Source of the DNA: Cucumis sativus
Lineage: Eukaryota; Streptophyta; Magnoliopsida; Cucurbitales; Cucurbitaceae
Assembly (NCBI RefSeq): GCF_000004075.3
Contig: NC_026660.2
Span: 12,586,001 to 12,650,000 of the forward strand
DNA: 64,000 nt
Reading direction: 5' to 3'
Shown here: positions 46,376 through 59,600 of the stretch, one piece after another
Layout: each line of letters starts with the position of its first letter
Numbering within the stretch: the first letter of the stretch is position 1
The notes under the pieces: model-generated
The model's input: only the letters and a program-made list of their open reading frames with translations
What the model was told of the DNA's origin: nothing
Databases searched by the model: none
Program-made: the position numbers and the translations under genes

Positions 46376-48279
46376 ATGGCTCAACAGGTATTTCATTTGT
46401 TTCCTTTTTCACTTTCATTTGGATTTTCCTTCCCCATTCATTCTAATGCCCATTTCTGATATGGGTCTTGTCTTGTCTTGTCTCTGTTTTCCCCCCCATT
46501 ATTTCTCTGATGTTTTCTTCATTTTTTGGTGGGTTGTTTCATTGTCTATGTTTTTTCCACTTTTCCTTTATCGGATTGCTGTTTGTATTTTTCTTTTTCT
46601 TTTAATTTACTTTCTTGTTGATTTGATTGAAGGGTGATGGATGGCCTCTTGGTCTACAGCCTCTGAATGTAAGAGTTGGGGTACCTGGAAATCGTGACTA
46701 TTTGGGATCAGTGTCTTTCAATACTTTGATGACTGCTTCTCCTATTTCTTTCTCTGATTCTTCATCCGACTTGGACACTGAGGTCTGTATTTGTTTTTTC
46801 TTCTTTTTGTTTAACTCAGATTTTGAATGATAAATGTCTTCTCTTGGTGTGTTTTTTGGGAATGTGTTACCTCATGGTTTAGTTTTGTTCTTTGCGTTTG
46901 GTTCCTTTTAATCTACATAGTTTTGGGAGTAATGCAGATGGAGATTGGTCTTTTTTGTTTCTTGTTTGTTAATTAATCAATGTTTGAGAGTAATGCAGAT
47001 GGTGATTAGTCTCTTTTTTTTTTTTTTGTGGCAGTGGCAACCAAGTGATTGGTTTTTGTTAGCTAATTAATCCCAATGTTTGTGATATTTGCTGAGTACC
47101 TGCATACTATTATTATTATTGTCTTTTATATCCTTGACCATTCATAGGACAACAGTCTCATCTTAATAGTACTACTTTCAATCAAAATAACTTGTAGGAT
47201 ATAAAATTATAAGTGAGTGAACTCATTTACTCTTAACCCTTTATTATTTAGGTGGCCCAGTAAGTCCAATTCATGGTGGTTTAGTTTTGGGATATTATTT
47301 TAGTGTCGTAATGTTAAGATAAGAGATTTGAACTCATTTCTGGCCCGAATCATAAAGTTTGTGGTGTGAGATGTGCCACTTTTTGAAGTGAGAAAAACAA
47401 GAATAAGGTAGATGCAGATGTATCTCATTTCTCATGAAGTCTATGTCCTTTTAACTCGTCATTTTGTACCAAGAGTATTGGAAGAGGATAATTGAATGTA
47501 TATACTTTCATGTATTGCATTTTTAAGTTTGGGATAAGCGTTTGATTTCACTAGTAGCAAGAGGAAACAAAGGGATCAACAACAACTGCAAGACATGATC
47601 CCTTGTAATCTTTTGGACTTGGTGGTTTTTGCCCATCCCATCTGATAGATATAAGTAATGCTTATGGAATTTTGATGCTGAAGAGTTAGTTCATATGCAT
47701 ATATGCATCTCAATAGTTTAAAAGAAAACATAGCAATTTTTATAACTTTAAAATCAGAGACACAGACACGACTCATGACTATCGATCTTAACTTTGCCAT
47801 GCGTTTCGTTAATATTGCAGTCAACAGGATCTTTCTTCCATGACAAGAGCATCACACTTGGGAGTCTTATAGGAGTTTCCAACATTTTAGAACTCTCAAG
47901 AAGGTCAATCAGGGGAAGAAGAACAGAGAGCACAAAGGACAAGAGAAGCAATACCAAGTCTAGAACATGGTTTTTCTCTTTGTGTTCTAGGGAGAGTACC
48001 GATGCAGATAGCATCGAAAGTGGCCCGTCGTTAGGCCATTTCTTGGCAGAAGAAAGAAGAGCAGCCGACGAAAATCGGAGAAATAATCAGAGTGAAATCA
48101 TGTATGGAGCAGATGAATTAGAATTAGCTCAGTTTGGTCCAGAGCCAAACTCCCTATTCATCAATGGTTGTGTGGCACCTCCTCAACCTAGCATTGGTTC
48201 AGAAACTGAAAATGGTGGAACTGAGCCTACAAATGACAATAGAGTTGCACTGATTTGTTCTTGCATTTGTGGACACTAA
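46376..48279 (+). CDS. Plant-specific protein of unknown function (GSLIGVSNILELSRRS motif)
   Basis: Three exons: 46376-46387, 46633-46782 and 47821-48279; phases agree and the protein has 206 residues. The first coding exon is only 12 bases (MAQQ). Exon 2 gives GDGWPLGLQPLNVRVGV, then SVSFNTLMTASPISFSDSSS and DLDTE; exon 3 continues with STGSFFHDKSITLGSLIGVS and ILELSRRSIRGRR, a basic region, SRTWFFSLCS, and a conserved-looking SLGHFLAEERRAA. No signal peptide or membrane segment is seen. I remember similar uncharacterised plant proteins with the WPLGLQPLN and STGSFFHD phrases, but no function. The C-terminus ends in a Cys-rich ALICSCICGH. The Ser-rich stretches could be phosphorylated. The gene model is well supported by frame continuity; the function is unknown. 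Confidence 0.8.
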
Positions 48280-50313
48280 ACCTGAATGTTGAACTTTCGG
48301 TGTGTTTATGATATTGATTGAATTTCTTATCTTTCAGAAACAGATAAAGATATCAATTTACAGTGACCCTTTTTCTCTTTCTTTCTTTCTCCATTTATTA
48401 AGCGGAATTTGTGAAGTTTTCATCTGCTTTTTTGTCATTTTCTTCTTTAACTTGCTTTCATTCCATCAGTCTGATCGTGTGAGGATAGAGATATTTCTAC
48501 CTTCCTTTGTGTACGTGTTATTTTTCAAATTTAGCTTGAGTTTTGATAAGTTTTAAAGATCATAGAATTACTAGACTCAAAATTTAGAAGTTTAGAATTC
48601 ATTAGACATAAATTCCTAAACTTATATCCTAGTATATTAGTTTATGAAATATTTAAATTTTGTAGATTCATTAAATAAACACAAACTATTCTTGAACATT
48701 AACTAAAACTATGTGCTTATTATGAGTGTCTCTTGTCACATAATTTTGAAAATTATTGAAACTATAATACGTTTTCTTCTACAGTAGATTATCAAATCAT
48801 CTAACAGCCTTTTTCATCCTTACAGAGTAGCATGTCTGTGTGTATATATTGCATACTATTGCAAAAAAAAATTGTGATATTTTATTATTTTTCTAAATAT
48901 TTTTTGTTTTATTAAAGGGGTGTAATATTGATAAAATTTGTATCTCTATATTTGGTATGAGTTGACTAACAGTGTTTCTTACAATTAATTTATTAGTTTT
49001 TTCAAAAATAAAGTTTTGTTGATGTACACTACAGCTCATCTATTACTATGATATTTATTTAAAGATTCAAATTTGTAAAGAAAGATCTAAAATTTTATAA
49101 TTTGATCTTATAATTTTGTTACACTATCAATCCAGGTGGGCAGTGACAGTGTCAGTCAAAGATGAAATCATTTCCATTTCTGTTCATGCTAGCAATTTTT
49201 CCTCTTTTTTTTTTAATCTTTTCACATTTATGAGAAATTATTGTTTCACTATCTCTGACTATTTTTATACTTTAGTTTTATTGTTATTATTATTTTGTAT
49301 ACATTTGAATAATCATCATACCCTGTGTTTGAGTTCTAACACTAATTTCTAAACACTGTCTGTTTAACTTAAAATACAAATACATGATATCAATTACATA
49401 AGAATATTACTCAATTCAATACAAAAAATTATATCAAAATATTTAAAAGAATATCTAAAGTTATCCATTGAATGAGATCAAGCAGTCTTACCCTTTGTTT
49501 TTTTCTCTTTTTGTGATTAATAATAATTATATGTTTTTAAAAATATTAATTTTACAAAGGTATTTTAAAATAGCTAGACATGTATGAATGATGTAGCCAC
49601 GTTGACTAAATCAACGTCCATAATCAAGTTAATTTATTCCATAATTTCATGGTAAAAAGAGAGCTAAAATATTTGAATATAATATAGTATCTAACTTTTT
49701 TATCACTATAACTCTATATATTGAAAAAAGTTTATTTATTAGTTTTCAAACTTTTAAAGACATAAAAAGTTTATAGTTTAAAAAAAGTCATTTTTAGTCC
49801 ATACGTTTATATAAATAAATCTATTTGGTTATTCGATTTCCAAAATTTACCTTTCTAATACTTAAAATTATATAAAAAAAAAACAATTTTAAAGAAGGTA
49901 TGATTTTTAAAAATTTTAAAATATTTATAAAATACACGAAGGTATTTAAGAGAAAAATTAGGGATGAATTGAATCTAATCTAATAAACTTAGATATGTTT
50001 GAAAATTTAAGGAGTAGAACTGTATAAGAGTAATTTTTTCAAATACATATTATTGGCATATATCCATATTTATATTAGGCATATATTAAATGTATAGTTG
50101 GTATATCAACATAATCAATATCTTATTCAAGTGTCATTGCTTTCTTTCAAAATGCCCAATTAAGTATATATCATTGCTATATCCACATCAATATCAATTA
50201 TAGAAATCATGCATTTAGATTATAAAAGACAAACCTTAATTTCATTTTAAATATAACCATATAATTCAATAAATCATAGTAAATGTATAATAAACAAAAT
50301 CCTACTTCCTATT

Positions 50314-50423
50314 AATCTTTTCAACTTTTTACCAATAGCCCTATAAGTTATAACAAATTTCCACACACAATCTTTTCAACTTTTTACTATTAGCTCTATA
50401 AGTTATAACAAATTTCCACACAC
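50314..50423. repeat. 55-base tandem duplication
   Basis: aatcttttcaactttttac starts both copies (50314 and 50369), and ccacacac ends both. Only a few mismatches in the middle (caatagccc against tattagctc). Confidence 0.85.
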
Positions 50424-51569
50424 ATATATATGTTTGAAAATACTTTGTATTTATATAATCACACATTGAATAAATAAAAAAGGACATTAGTTATTTTATT
50501 ATTTGGTTGATAGGTTAGCCATAGTTTAAAAAATAACATAAAATGCAATAACTCTTATTTCTCTTCGAATTACAACACATTTCTGTCAATTTTAAACTGA
50601 ATTCAACCATTTGATTGTTGAAAAATGGAATTAGAATTGCAATTTGGATATTTTAGGCTGTCTAAGCAATTGTTTATTAAATAGTAGACGAAATAAACTT
50701 ATTTTGTAACTTTTAAAAGGCAAAGAAATGAAAGTGTGTTATGTTGTCAAATTCTAATCACATTTTAGACTTTACTTACGACAAAAAAAAAAATCTTAAT
50801 TTATTCAATTCATCATATTTTTATTTGTCAACATTTAAACTTTCAATTCAACCTAACTTTGCTATAAAAATAAATAAATAAATAAACGTAATTTTATTTA
50901 CCTTTTTTACCTTTATTTAGAAAGAGAAAAACAATTGATTTAAATGGTTTAATCTTTGTTATTGATGTAGCACAAAAAATACTTAGATCAAATTCATATT
51001 CATAACCAACCAAAGAAAATTCATCGTTAACGAGAGAACTCTGGTGAGAACAAAGTTACTAAGTAAAGATACTAATGGTGAAAAGACCTCGTATGACCTC
51101 TCTAATTAAATTGGACTATTCATATCCCACAAGAAAATTACATAATTAACTAATTAATTCTAACTAAACACTAACAAATCTAAATTAACTACTTAAATAA
51201 AATATTAAACTATTGTGTAATTATCCTCATCATTCACCCCGACTTAAGGAAAGAAAAAAGTTCTCATGCTCGAGTTCGAGGTGATAAAGTGAAGCTTCTC
51301 TTCTTCAACCAAATTCAAATTGTAATTAAATTAATGCTCCGTAAAAATATCTTTACTAATAATAATATTAATATGTGTTTGAAGTGATTTTAACGAAGCT
51401 AAAATAACGATGTTTGACAATAAAATAAAATTCACTTTAAATTGTTTTTGAAATTTGACTGGTTTTTTTTTGTTTTTTTGGTGGTTGTAAGGGATTCATC
51501 CATAACACTTTTAAAAATTATTAAAAATAAATTAATAAAATTAGATATTTATTAAAAAAGTTTCCACAA

Positions 51570-52160
51570 TCGTTGCACGACCAACTTTCGATTACATTTT
51601 TTTTTTGTTACTACTAGCAGCAAATTTTCGACAGCCATCACCAGCAAACTTTTGTCAACCATTTTTTAATGGTTGTCGTTGACTAGGTTCTAATGATAGT
51701 TCTATTACGATGGTCGCCAGTCAATCTCTAATCGTGTCTTTGTCTATTGTTTTTCGACAACTGCTAAAGACTACTTTTTTTGCAGCTGCTTCCAACCAAC
51801 CTCTAATGACCTCTTTTTGAAATCATTGTCGATCAATTTTCAACAACTATTTCTTTATGACAGCTGTCGAAAAACTTCATGCAACCAATGCCGCCAACCT
51901 CAGATCTTCAAACATCACTACCGATCAATTTTGGACAATCACATTTCAACAACTGACATCGTACAACTTCCATAGAATTAGATATTTATTACCAATAAAG
52001 TAATAAAATTAGATATTATTAGAATTTCAAGTAACCATATTCTCAAGAATCGATTTCGTCCAATTGTGGACGATCGTGTTTCAGTGACCATCATTAACCA
52101 ACTTCAACAACCACTAGTGACACCTCTAATCATCAATCATTATTTGAGTCACCACCACTC
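51570..52160. repeat. Degenerate repeat-like block (caac/gacc/tcgac words)
   Basis: Words such as tttcgaca, caaccaa.ttt, caacaact and accatca recur in loose order. The phrase aattagatattta recurs at about 51540, 51980 and 52006. It looks like an old, heavily mutated minisatellite or element; no frame is open for long. Confidence 0.35.
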
Positions 52161-52892
52161 ACCAGATTTTAAATAAAAAGAAAAATTTAAAATAAGTTAA
52201 TAAAAAAATATTTATTATAATTATTTGATAAAATAAAATTTAAATATAAAACATAAATGGGTAATTTTAAAATTATTTTTAGAACCCAACATAATTCAAA
52301 ATTAGTTATAAGTATTTAAAAATCATTTTTAAAAGTTTAGAAGCAAAGAAAAGTTAAAAGTTTGATGATTATAAAATAATTTTTACAAAATCAATTTATA
52401 TATAAATCTATCATTCCAAAATCACACTCTCAAGTATATGAGACTATTCTTGGTCTTGGAAGGATATATGGAAAGGTCTCGATAACATTCTTTTTTTTTT
52501 TTAAATCATGATTTAGTTTTGGGGTGATGACTCATTTTATATTTATTTTGTATTTTAATCAATAAGCCAATAATGTAATGATCATAACTTCTATTTGGCT
52601 TTCTGCACTCACCAAAAGAGAAAAATAAAAAATGATTTGGCTCTTTTTAAATATATATATGTGTGTGTGTATTTATTAGTAAAAGGGAAAAGGTTACGTA
52701 ATTAGTGTAACTAAAATAATTAGAAAGAGAGTTGTACGCCTCCCTTAACTCTTTCCTCCACGTCACTCCAGGTGTCTACATCTCCTTACAACTACAATTA
52801 TGGCGTCATAATAATGATATACTAATTTAATACCAATAATTGATTTATTACAAAGACAGACACACCATCACCTGAGACACCTCTCCCCTCCT

Positions 52893-52918
52893 CGCCCACA
52901 CCCACACCCACACCCACC
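52893..52918. repeat. (CCCACA)n minisatellite
   Basis: About four hexamer units in a C-rich stretch (ccctcctcgcccacaccc...). Confidence 0.8.
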
Positions 52919-54201
52919 TCCCTCCATTTTTTCTTTTATTCATTTATATCATTTCTATTTTTTTTATCATATATATATTTACATACACCTTTTACTTTTT
53001 TTAGTAGACTACCATAGTTATATGCCTTTACAAAATTAACAAAAAAAAAAAAAAATAATAATAATAATAATATAATAATCTATTTCGTTGTATATATCTA
53101 ATTATTTGTCGTAAAAAAAATGAATTATTTTTTTCAAATTTTTGTTGTCATATGATGCAATATTTTATAGTTACTTGTAAAAGATTCAAACAACTCATAC
53201 TCATACAGTACCACTTGATCATTTTTATTTTTACTACACTCCCATCAAAACTTACCTTATCTCACTCTTTGATGTATAACTAAGATAGAAAGTATCTCGA
53301 GTTCAAATCCCTTCACCGTAAAAAAATGTAATTTTAGTTTATATATTTATAATATAAAGAGTTTCTCTATAATTAATTCAATCTTACTTATACGTTGCAT
53401 TTTAATTCCTACGAAACAAAAATTAAATGGTTAGAATTAATTTTGCAAAATACAAATACTAATATTGGGTTAAATTTTAAATTCATTTTAAAGAAATTGT
53501 TGACAAAATATTTACTTCCTAAAAAATTGAGTATAATGGTTTCTTTTTTTTATATATAAAATGTAAAAAGTTCATTTTTTAATTATTATTTTAGAAAAAG
53601 AATACCCTTCATTTAAATTATATTTTGAATTAAAAAATATATAGACTAAATGAAAAAATTGTTTTAAGAGGCTTGTTGAAAATACTTATCAATATAATAA
53701 ATTTCCTTTTCTATATGTGATAGAGTATAAAAGTTTGGTTTGGTGTATTTATAAATATTTTCAAACCTTTTTTTTGTTTTCCTTTTGAGTCTCACTCACC
53801 ACCGGTTCAACTCGGTCCTAATAACCCCATCCATTCAAGAATTTAGATATTTATCATTCTTTTTTAATAAATAATCTCTCACTTTTTTTTTTCTTTGACT
53901 TCTTCAATATCAATTTAAACAAATCATATTACAACTAAACATGACCCCACAAATATGAAAAGTCACCAACCCAACCCATTTCTTTTCTTAATATCTCTTA
54001 TTTCCCAATTCTACAAGCAACTTTCTTCTTCTTTTTTTTCTTTTTTGGTTTTCTTTTCCCAATCTATATTATATTACGTATTGATAGAGGCCCGGCCGAC
54101 ATTAAAAGTTTAATTGAAACCTTTTTGATTTGTTTGCAAATGCGGGAAAAAAGGATCTTGGTTGGTAAAAAAGATGGTATGATTTGCCATTTCCACACCT
54201 A

Positions 54202-56658
54202 TTAACCAAGCTTATCAACTGACTGATTCTCTTCCGCAGCTATCCGTCCAGAGTTCCGGCCACCGCCGATCTTCCCAAAAGAGGTCATTGACGACAACCC
54301 CTTGAAGCTGCTACTGCCACCTTCGCTGAAGTTGTGGGACTTTCTTCCCTTTCTCTGCTTGGAGTTAATAGCTTCATGGTCATCTACTTCTTCCCTTTTG
54401 GTCTTTGCGACAACCAAATGAAGAATGTTGCTTCGACAGAACGGGCAAACCGGTGGCGTCAGGCATGCCGTGGTTGGGTTCGGTTTACTGTGGCAACAAA
54501 GGGAAAGAGTGCATTGAGCACACATGACATGGCCACAGTTTTGGACTTCAATTGTGGAAGCTTGTTCAAAGCAAATGGAGCATAATTCTGTATCTTCATC
54601 ACTAATCTGCAAAGAAGCCAAGTTTCCCAATACATAAAAGGGATCTCAAAAGCACTTGAAAATTCTCAACTAATCAATGGGATGACAGACCCATACCGAA
54701 GACCTAAAGCAGAAAAGCTAATCATTTTTTAAAAATCTGAGAAAAGTGAAGAGAATTGATAATTGAAATTGCAGATATTGGGACCATTCATCACGTGTCT
54801 TCTAAGAGCCTAAGTTGAAAAAAAGCTCTCTAAGAAACAAATGACAAGTCTACATTACATCAGAGATGCTTTCAGACGTAAAGTGAATACCTCCAAATTG
54901 GGAAAGCAATGCCACTAATAGTGTGGAAGGACAAAACCTTCAAAACCATCAATATCTTATCAATCCCCATAACTTTGTTTCTTTACCTATGATTCTTAAC
55001 TCGAAAATTTTTTGGATTTAAACGCAAAACTTCATAACGTCGAGTCAAAGAGAGTCATGAGTCATGACTTTTCAAATACCGAATGGCTGCCGTGTTTGAA
55101 ATCCACTTTAAAAGTTAAAGACATTCTTTAATGACAAAGGAAATTCTTGATTACCTCAGACAAATTGTCATCCACTGCATCGGAATGCGATGGAGAGGGT
55201 AGTCCAGGAGAATTTGTCTTCAAGATGTTCTTCTCTCTCTCCCTGTTGGCTTCCATTAGAGCCTGTTCTAATAAAGCTTTTGCTTCTTGATTAAGCTCAT
55301 TGATAAATTTCAAGGGTGATGGCCAAACAAGTGGCTCTGTGGATGAAGGATTCAGCAAGGCTGCACAAGTTCCATGTCTGTGCTTCATAGCAATTACATA
55401 GGGAATTCTCCTGTACACAGAAAAAGTGATAATCCTGGCCTTAATTACCTGATTCATATGCAATTAGAACTAGTTTATGATGTAAATTAGTATGTTCTAA
55501 TACCCGGTGGAATCTCTCTGAAGACGATCCGCCCCCCAAGCTAACAATTCCCTGATGCAATCCAAGGAACCCCCACGAGCTGCCAAATGAAGAGGTGTAC
55601 TTCCTTGGCATCTGTTCATAGAAATTTGTCAAATTCAACTCAAAACAAAAGAAAGTTGAAGAATACTTGATATAGAAAAATACCCATATCCACCCGTTGA
55701 AGCACTAACAAGAGCTCCATTATCCAACAGAATATGAATACATTCAGGTCGTCTTTGACGAGCTGCTAAGTGTAAAGGGGTTGCTCCTTTACCATCTCTA
55801 ATATTCACAAATCGTACAAATCCCCTATTGACCAATAAGTTAACCAATGATTCTAGAATGAAAAGTTAATGAGTATTTGTTAAAAGGGAGCGATCAGCAA
55901 CAAATACCAGGAAGCAGCAACGGGGCTTGATTGAGCTGCAGAAAGAATGACTTCTAAACAATCAAAATGGCCATAATAAGCAGCATAATGCAAGCAAGTT
56001 CTCCCGTGAAGAGAATCAAACTTCAAAATCTGAAAAAATTTATACCCAGATTAGTATATTTCAAATCATTGGTTGTGAAAAGTAAAAGGAATAGAATCAA
56101 GATATGGGATTCGATCGATTCTATACATTTGCTCCAACTTCAAGGAGTTTCTTCAAACAAGAGATCTTCCCATGCATTGCTGCCAACATAAGTGGAGTCT
56201 AAAACAAACATTCACATTAAACAATCAAAACCCAGTAAGAAGAAACAATTCCGAAATAAACTGATGAAATTAAAATTAAAAGAAGAATCCCTCACCTGTT
56301 TGTGACGATTCAACAAATCCGGATTAACAGATCGTTCCAAAAGTAAAGAGAGGATCTAATAATGAAAAAAAAAAGAAAAAAAACCCAAAACTCAAAATCC
56401 CCAATCAATAAACCAAAACAGGTAAACGAAAGAAAACGAAACCCAAATCAAAGAAGAAAGAAAAAGACAACAACAAACCTCGATCTGCCCATTAGCAGCA
56501 GCAAAATGAAGCGGAGATTGACGATCATAGAGAGTGGTATTATGCAACAAAGATGGTTGGTTATTCAACAAAAGTTGAACCATCTCTAAATCCCCACACT
56601 GTACAGCACTAAACAATCCATTCTCATGAGTCGCACTGCAACTCAGACCCTGCCCCAT
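54202..56658 (-). CDS. XBAT31: Ankyrin-repeat RING E3 ubiquitin ligase, XBAT31-like
   Basis: Eight exons on the minus strand: 56658-56479, 56355-56296, 56198-56127, 56029-55908, 55824-55684, 55611-55504, 55410-55155 and 54606-54202; phases agree and the protein has 447 residues. The N-terminus MGQGLSC fits N-myristoylation. Ankyrin repeats fill about residues 10-260 (QSPLHFAAANGQIE, TPLMLAAMHGK, RTCLHYAAYYGH, ATPLHLAARQRRPEC, STPLHLAARGGSLDC). A conserved linker, WPSPLKFINELNQEAK and LLEQALMEANREREK, follows, then a C3HC4 RING finger with C322, C325, C337, H339, C342, C345, C367 and C370 and a long insert between the third and fourth pairs. All metal ligands are present, so an active E3 ligase is expected. 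Length and wording match XBAT31 (related to rice XB3) more closely than XBAT32 or XBAT35. Confidence 0.93.
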
Positions 56659-59600
56659 CTTTCCTCCTCTGCTTAAAACGGTGAAAACAGAGGGAGAAGA
56701 AAGAAACTCAAGAGAGGGGTTGGACGCAGGCTCGGAGCTCCATTAAAGGATCAGAAATGGAGGGGAGTGGCATGGAATACGAAGAAGAGGTCCATTAGGA
56801 CCATTACTAAATACTATCGGTAATGGAGTCAGAGAAGGATGAAATTGGGAAAAGAGAGAGAGAAGGGTGACCGTAGAAGCAAGGGAGGGAGTTGAAATGG
56901 TGACTGCGGGCAGGGTTCAGATATTTCTCGGGCAGTTAGATTCCTAATGTTGCGCAATTGGGCAACAAAGTCAGATACTAATATTCATTAAAAAAAGGTA
57001 TTTTTCTTTTTAATCTTATACTCTTTTTTATTTTTTCATTAAATTATGTAATGTTTCTTAGTAAATCAAAGATGAGCATTCAGCACCCTTTGCTTTTTTT
57101 TCTTTTCTCTAATTATTTTTCTTTTTTATATTCCAACCTTCCCACAATATGAATAATAGAGGTTGATATATTTTAATTTATTTTACTATTAATTAACTAT
57201 TTCAATGGAAATAAAGTTTGTTTAAATTTAAAAATTAAAAGTCGGAGGAAATGAAAAATAGATCCAAAATTTAAATCTGAAATATTTCCTTTCCTCTCTC
57301 AATAATAATAATAATGAATGAAGAAATGAAAATTTTGAAATGAAAACAAAGAATTTGATCAAACTTGATTAATCTCTGTCCCTCCATTTTATTATTATTG
57401 CTATTTTGTCAGATTTCATTATCAAAGATGTTTATTTTAAAGTTCTTAACATTTTAAAAATAAATAGTTTGGTCCTTTTTCTTTGCCTATATTCAAAATT
57501 TGGCACCTTAATTTCCCAAAATTAATTTTACACATCTTACTTTTAATCTATGAACCCTTCAAAACTTCAATTTTGGTTATATGATTTTAATAAATCTTAA
57601 AATTTGCCACCATTTTGTTTTTTTTGTTTATTAGCATTTTCACCATAATTTTTTTTTAAATAATAATTTATTTTTTAAAAAAATCACTATTATATAAATA
57701 ACAATGACAATAATAATAATTTCAAGAAACTAAAAATTTAAAATAGCAAGATCAAATTGCCCTCTTCTATAAACAAACAACAACAAAGGATCAATCACAA
57801 ATATATGACCCTTAAATTCAAATTATTGACATATATAATAATATTTTTTAAAAATTAGGAAGATAGTAAAAGATGTCAAAAGTCTTATCAATAATACCAA
57901 TAAAAAAAAATATTGCTTATAAAGTTTAAAATTACTATTTATTGTAATTATAAAAAAAATAATTAAAAATCATATTAAGTTTTTACTAGTTTAGTCTTCC
58001 TTTAAGATATATATATCAGAATTAAAATTTTGAATTTATATTTAATGAACAAGTTCGATGACTAAAGCTTACTATTTTGCATTTAGATTTTAGTTATTTA
58101 AAATTAGGTTTATAATTTAATTTTTATTTTGAACGATCACTTGCATTATTAGGTACATGATTGAATTTTTAGTCAAATTTTTTTAAAATAAATAAATAAA
58201 GTTATCTGTTCTGTTTTCAAATTTTGACTTGATATCAATAAACATAAAAAAACAAAATCAAAATGGTTAAAAAAAAGACCTAAATTTTATAATTTACTAA
58301 ATTTTTATACGAAGGTTTCAATCAAATGTAACACGTGCTATAAGCTAGATTATCATACAAAATTATATACATACAAAAGTTTGTGAAGTTAATAATTAAA
58401 CCTAAAATCAAAATTAAGGTTATATATGTTAAAAAGAATATTGTATATATGAACACAGCATTTTGTATAGCATGACTAAACAACTTTGTCGCGTAAAAAG
58501 GAAGATGATAAGCAAGTTACAACCCTACGTTACATATTCTTTTTGTGCTTTCTTTTGAAATTTAATACATATTATTTTACTTCAATTATTTTATATTATA
58601 TGGTTTTAATTTGTGAAGGTTACCAACTTTGAGAGAGACATTACATTTCAGTTTATTGAAAATAAGAGAATATGAAAACGAAATTAATAGGCATTTCTAT
58701 ATGCCATCACTCAACCAAATTCTTTTTGTAGCATGTGGTTACAATTTCTCTATGTTATCAAATGGGGGTCTAATTAGTACTACCTTTAACTTAAATATTC
58801 TCTCTAAAAAAAAAACATTTTCAATTTTAACTCTTTAAATTTTGGTCTTTATCTCAATATTAATTGTAATTTACTCTCTATTTTATATCCACCAAAAGTA
58901 AAAATAGAGAAAAAGAAATTGTAATTAGATATATCGTTATTTTTTATAATAATAAATATTCTTTTAATTGAGTTATACTTTAAAATTAGTTGATATAATT
59001 AAAAGAAAATATTAAAATAAAGTACTTAGTGTTAGTTTGATGTTAATTTTTATCAAAATGTGAAAAATAACGATAATAGTTGTCTGAATGCATCACCTCA
59101 CATTAAAAAAAAAAAAAGAAGAAGAAGAAGAAGTATTGTCAAACTAATACTTTTAGAGAAGAGAACTTTACAACACAAAATGCTAAAAAAATGAGTGCAT
59201 CAAGATGCACCAAAATATTCCTCATTTCATATTTTTTATGTATCTTTAGTTAGATTTTATTCTCTTTTCATCTTTATATATTTCTTATTAGAAGTATAAA
59301 TTTTATTTAGTCTATATACTTTTGGAATATTGATTTTTGGTCTCTTTGTTTATTTTCTTTTTCTCTTTCAAAATATCCATTTTGAACACAAGTGGAGAAT
59401 GAAAATTGGTTATTTGAAAATATCAAACTGTATGTGTACATCAAAAATCAATTAATACAATCTTATGAGAACATACTATTGGAAAGTAGGACGATCATAA
59501 TAGACAAAAGTAGGTGACAAAAATAGAATTTAATGAATTTACGTTTGCCTTATACAACATTAAATTTTAGATTCAATGTTCATCAATATTTTGAGAGTGG

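Larger units (their letters stand above)
48280..54201. other. Long gene-free spacer
   Basis: No gene was found in almost 6 kb. It contains a 55-base tandem duplication (50314-50423), a compositionally odd stretch rich in caac/gacc words (51570-52160), a CCCACA repeat (52893-52918) and an AAT repeat (about 53053-53072). The last few hundred bases are probably 3' flank of the XBAT31-like gene. Confidence 0.45.

Noticed and set aside
53285..53325. tRNA-like ttcaaatccc motif
   Set aside because: No acceptor stem, anticodon arm or D-loop could be placed around it.
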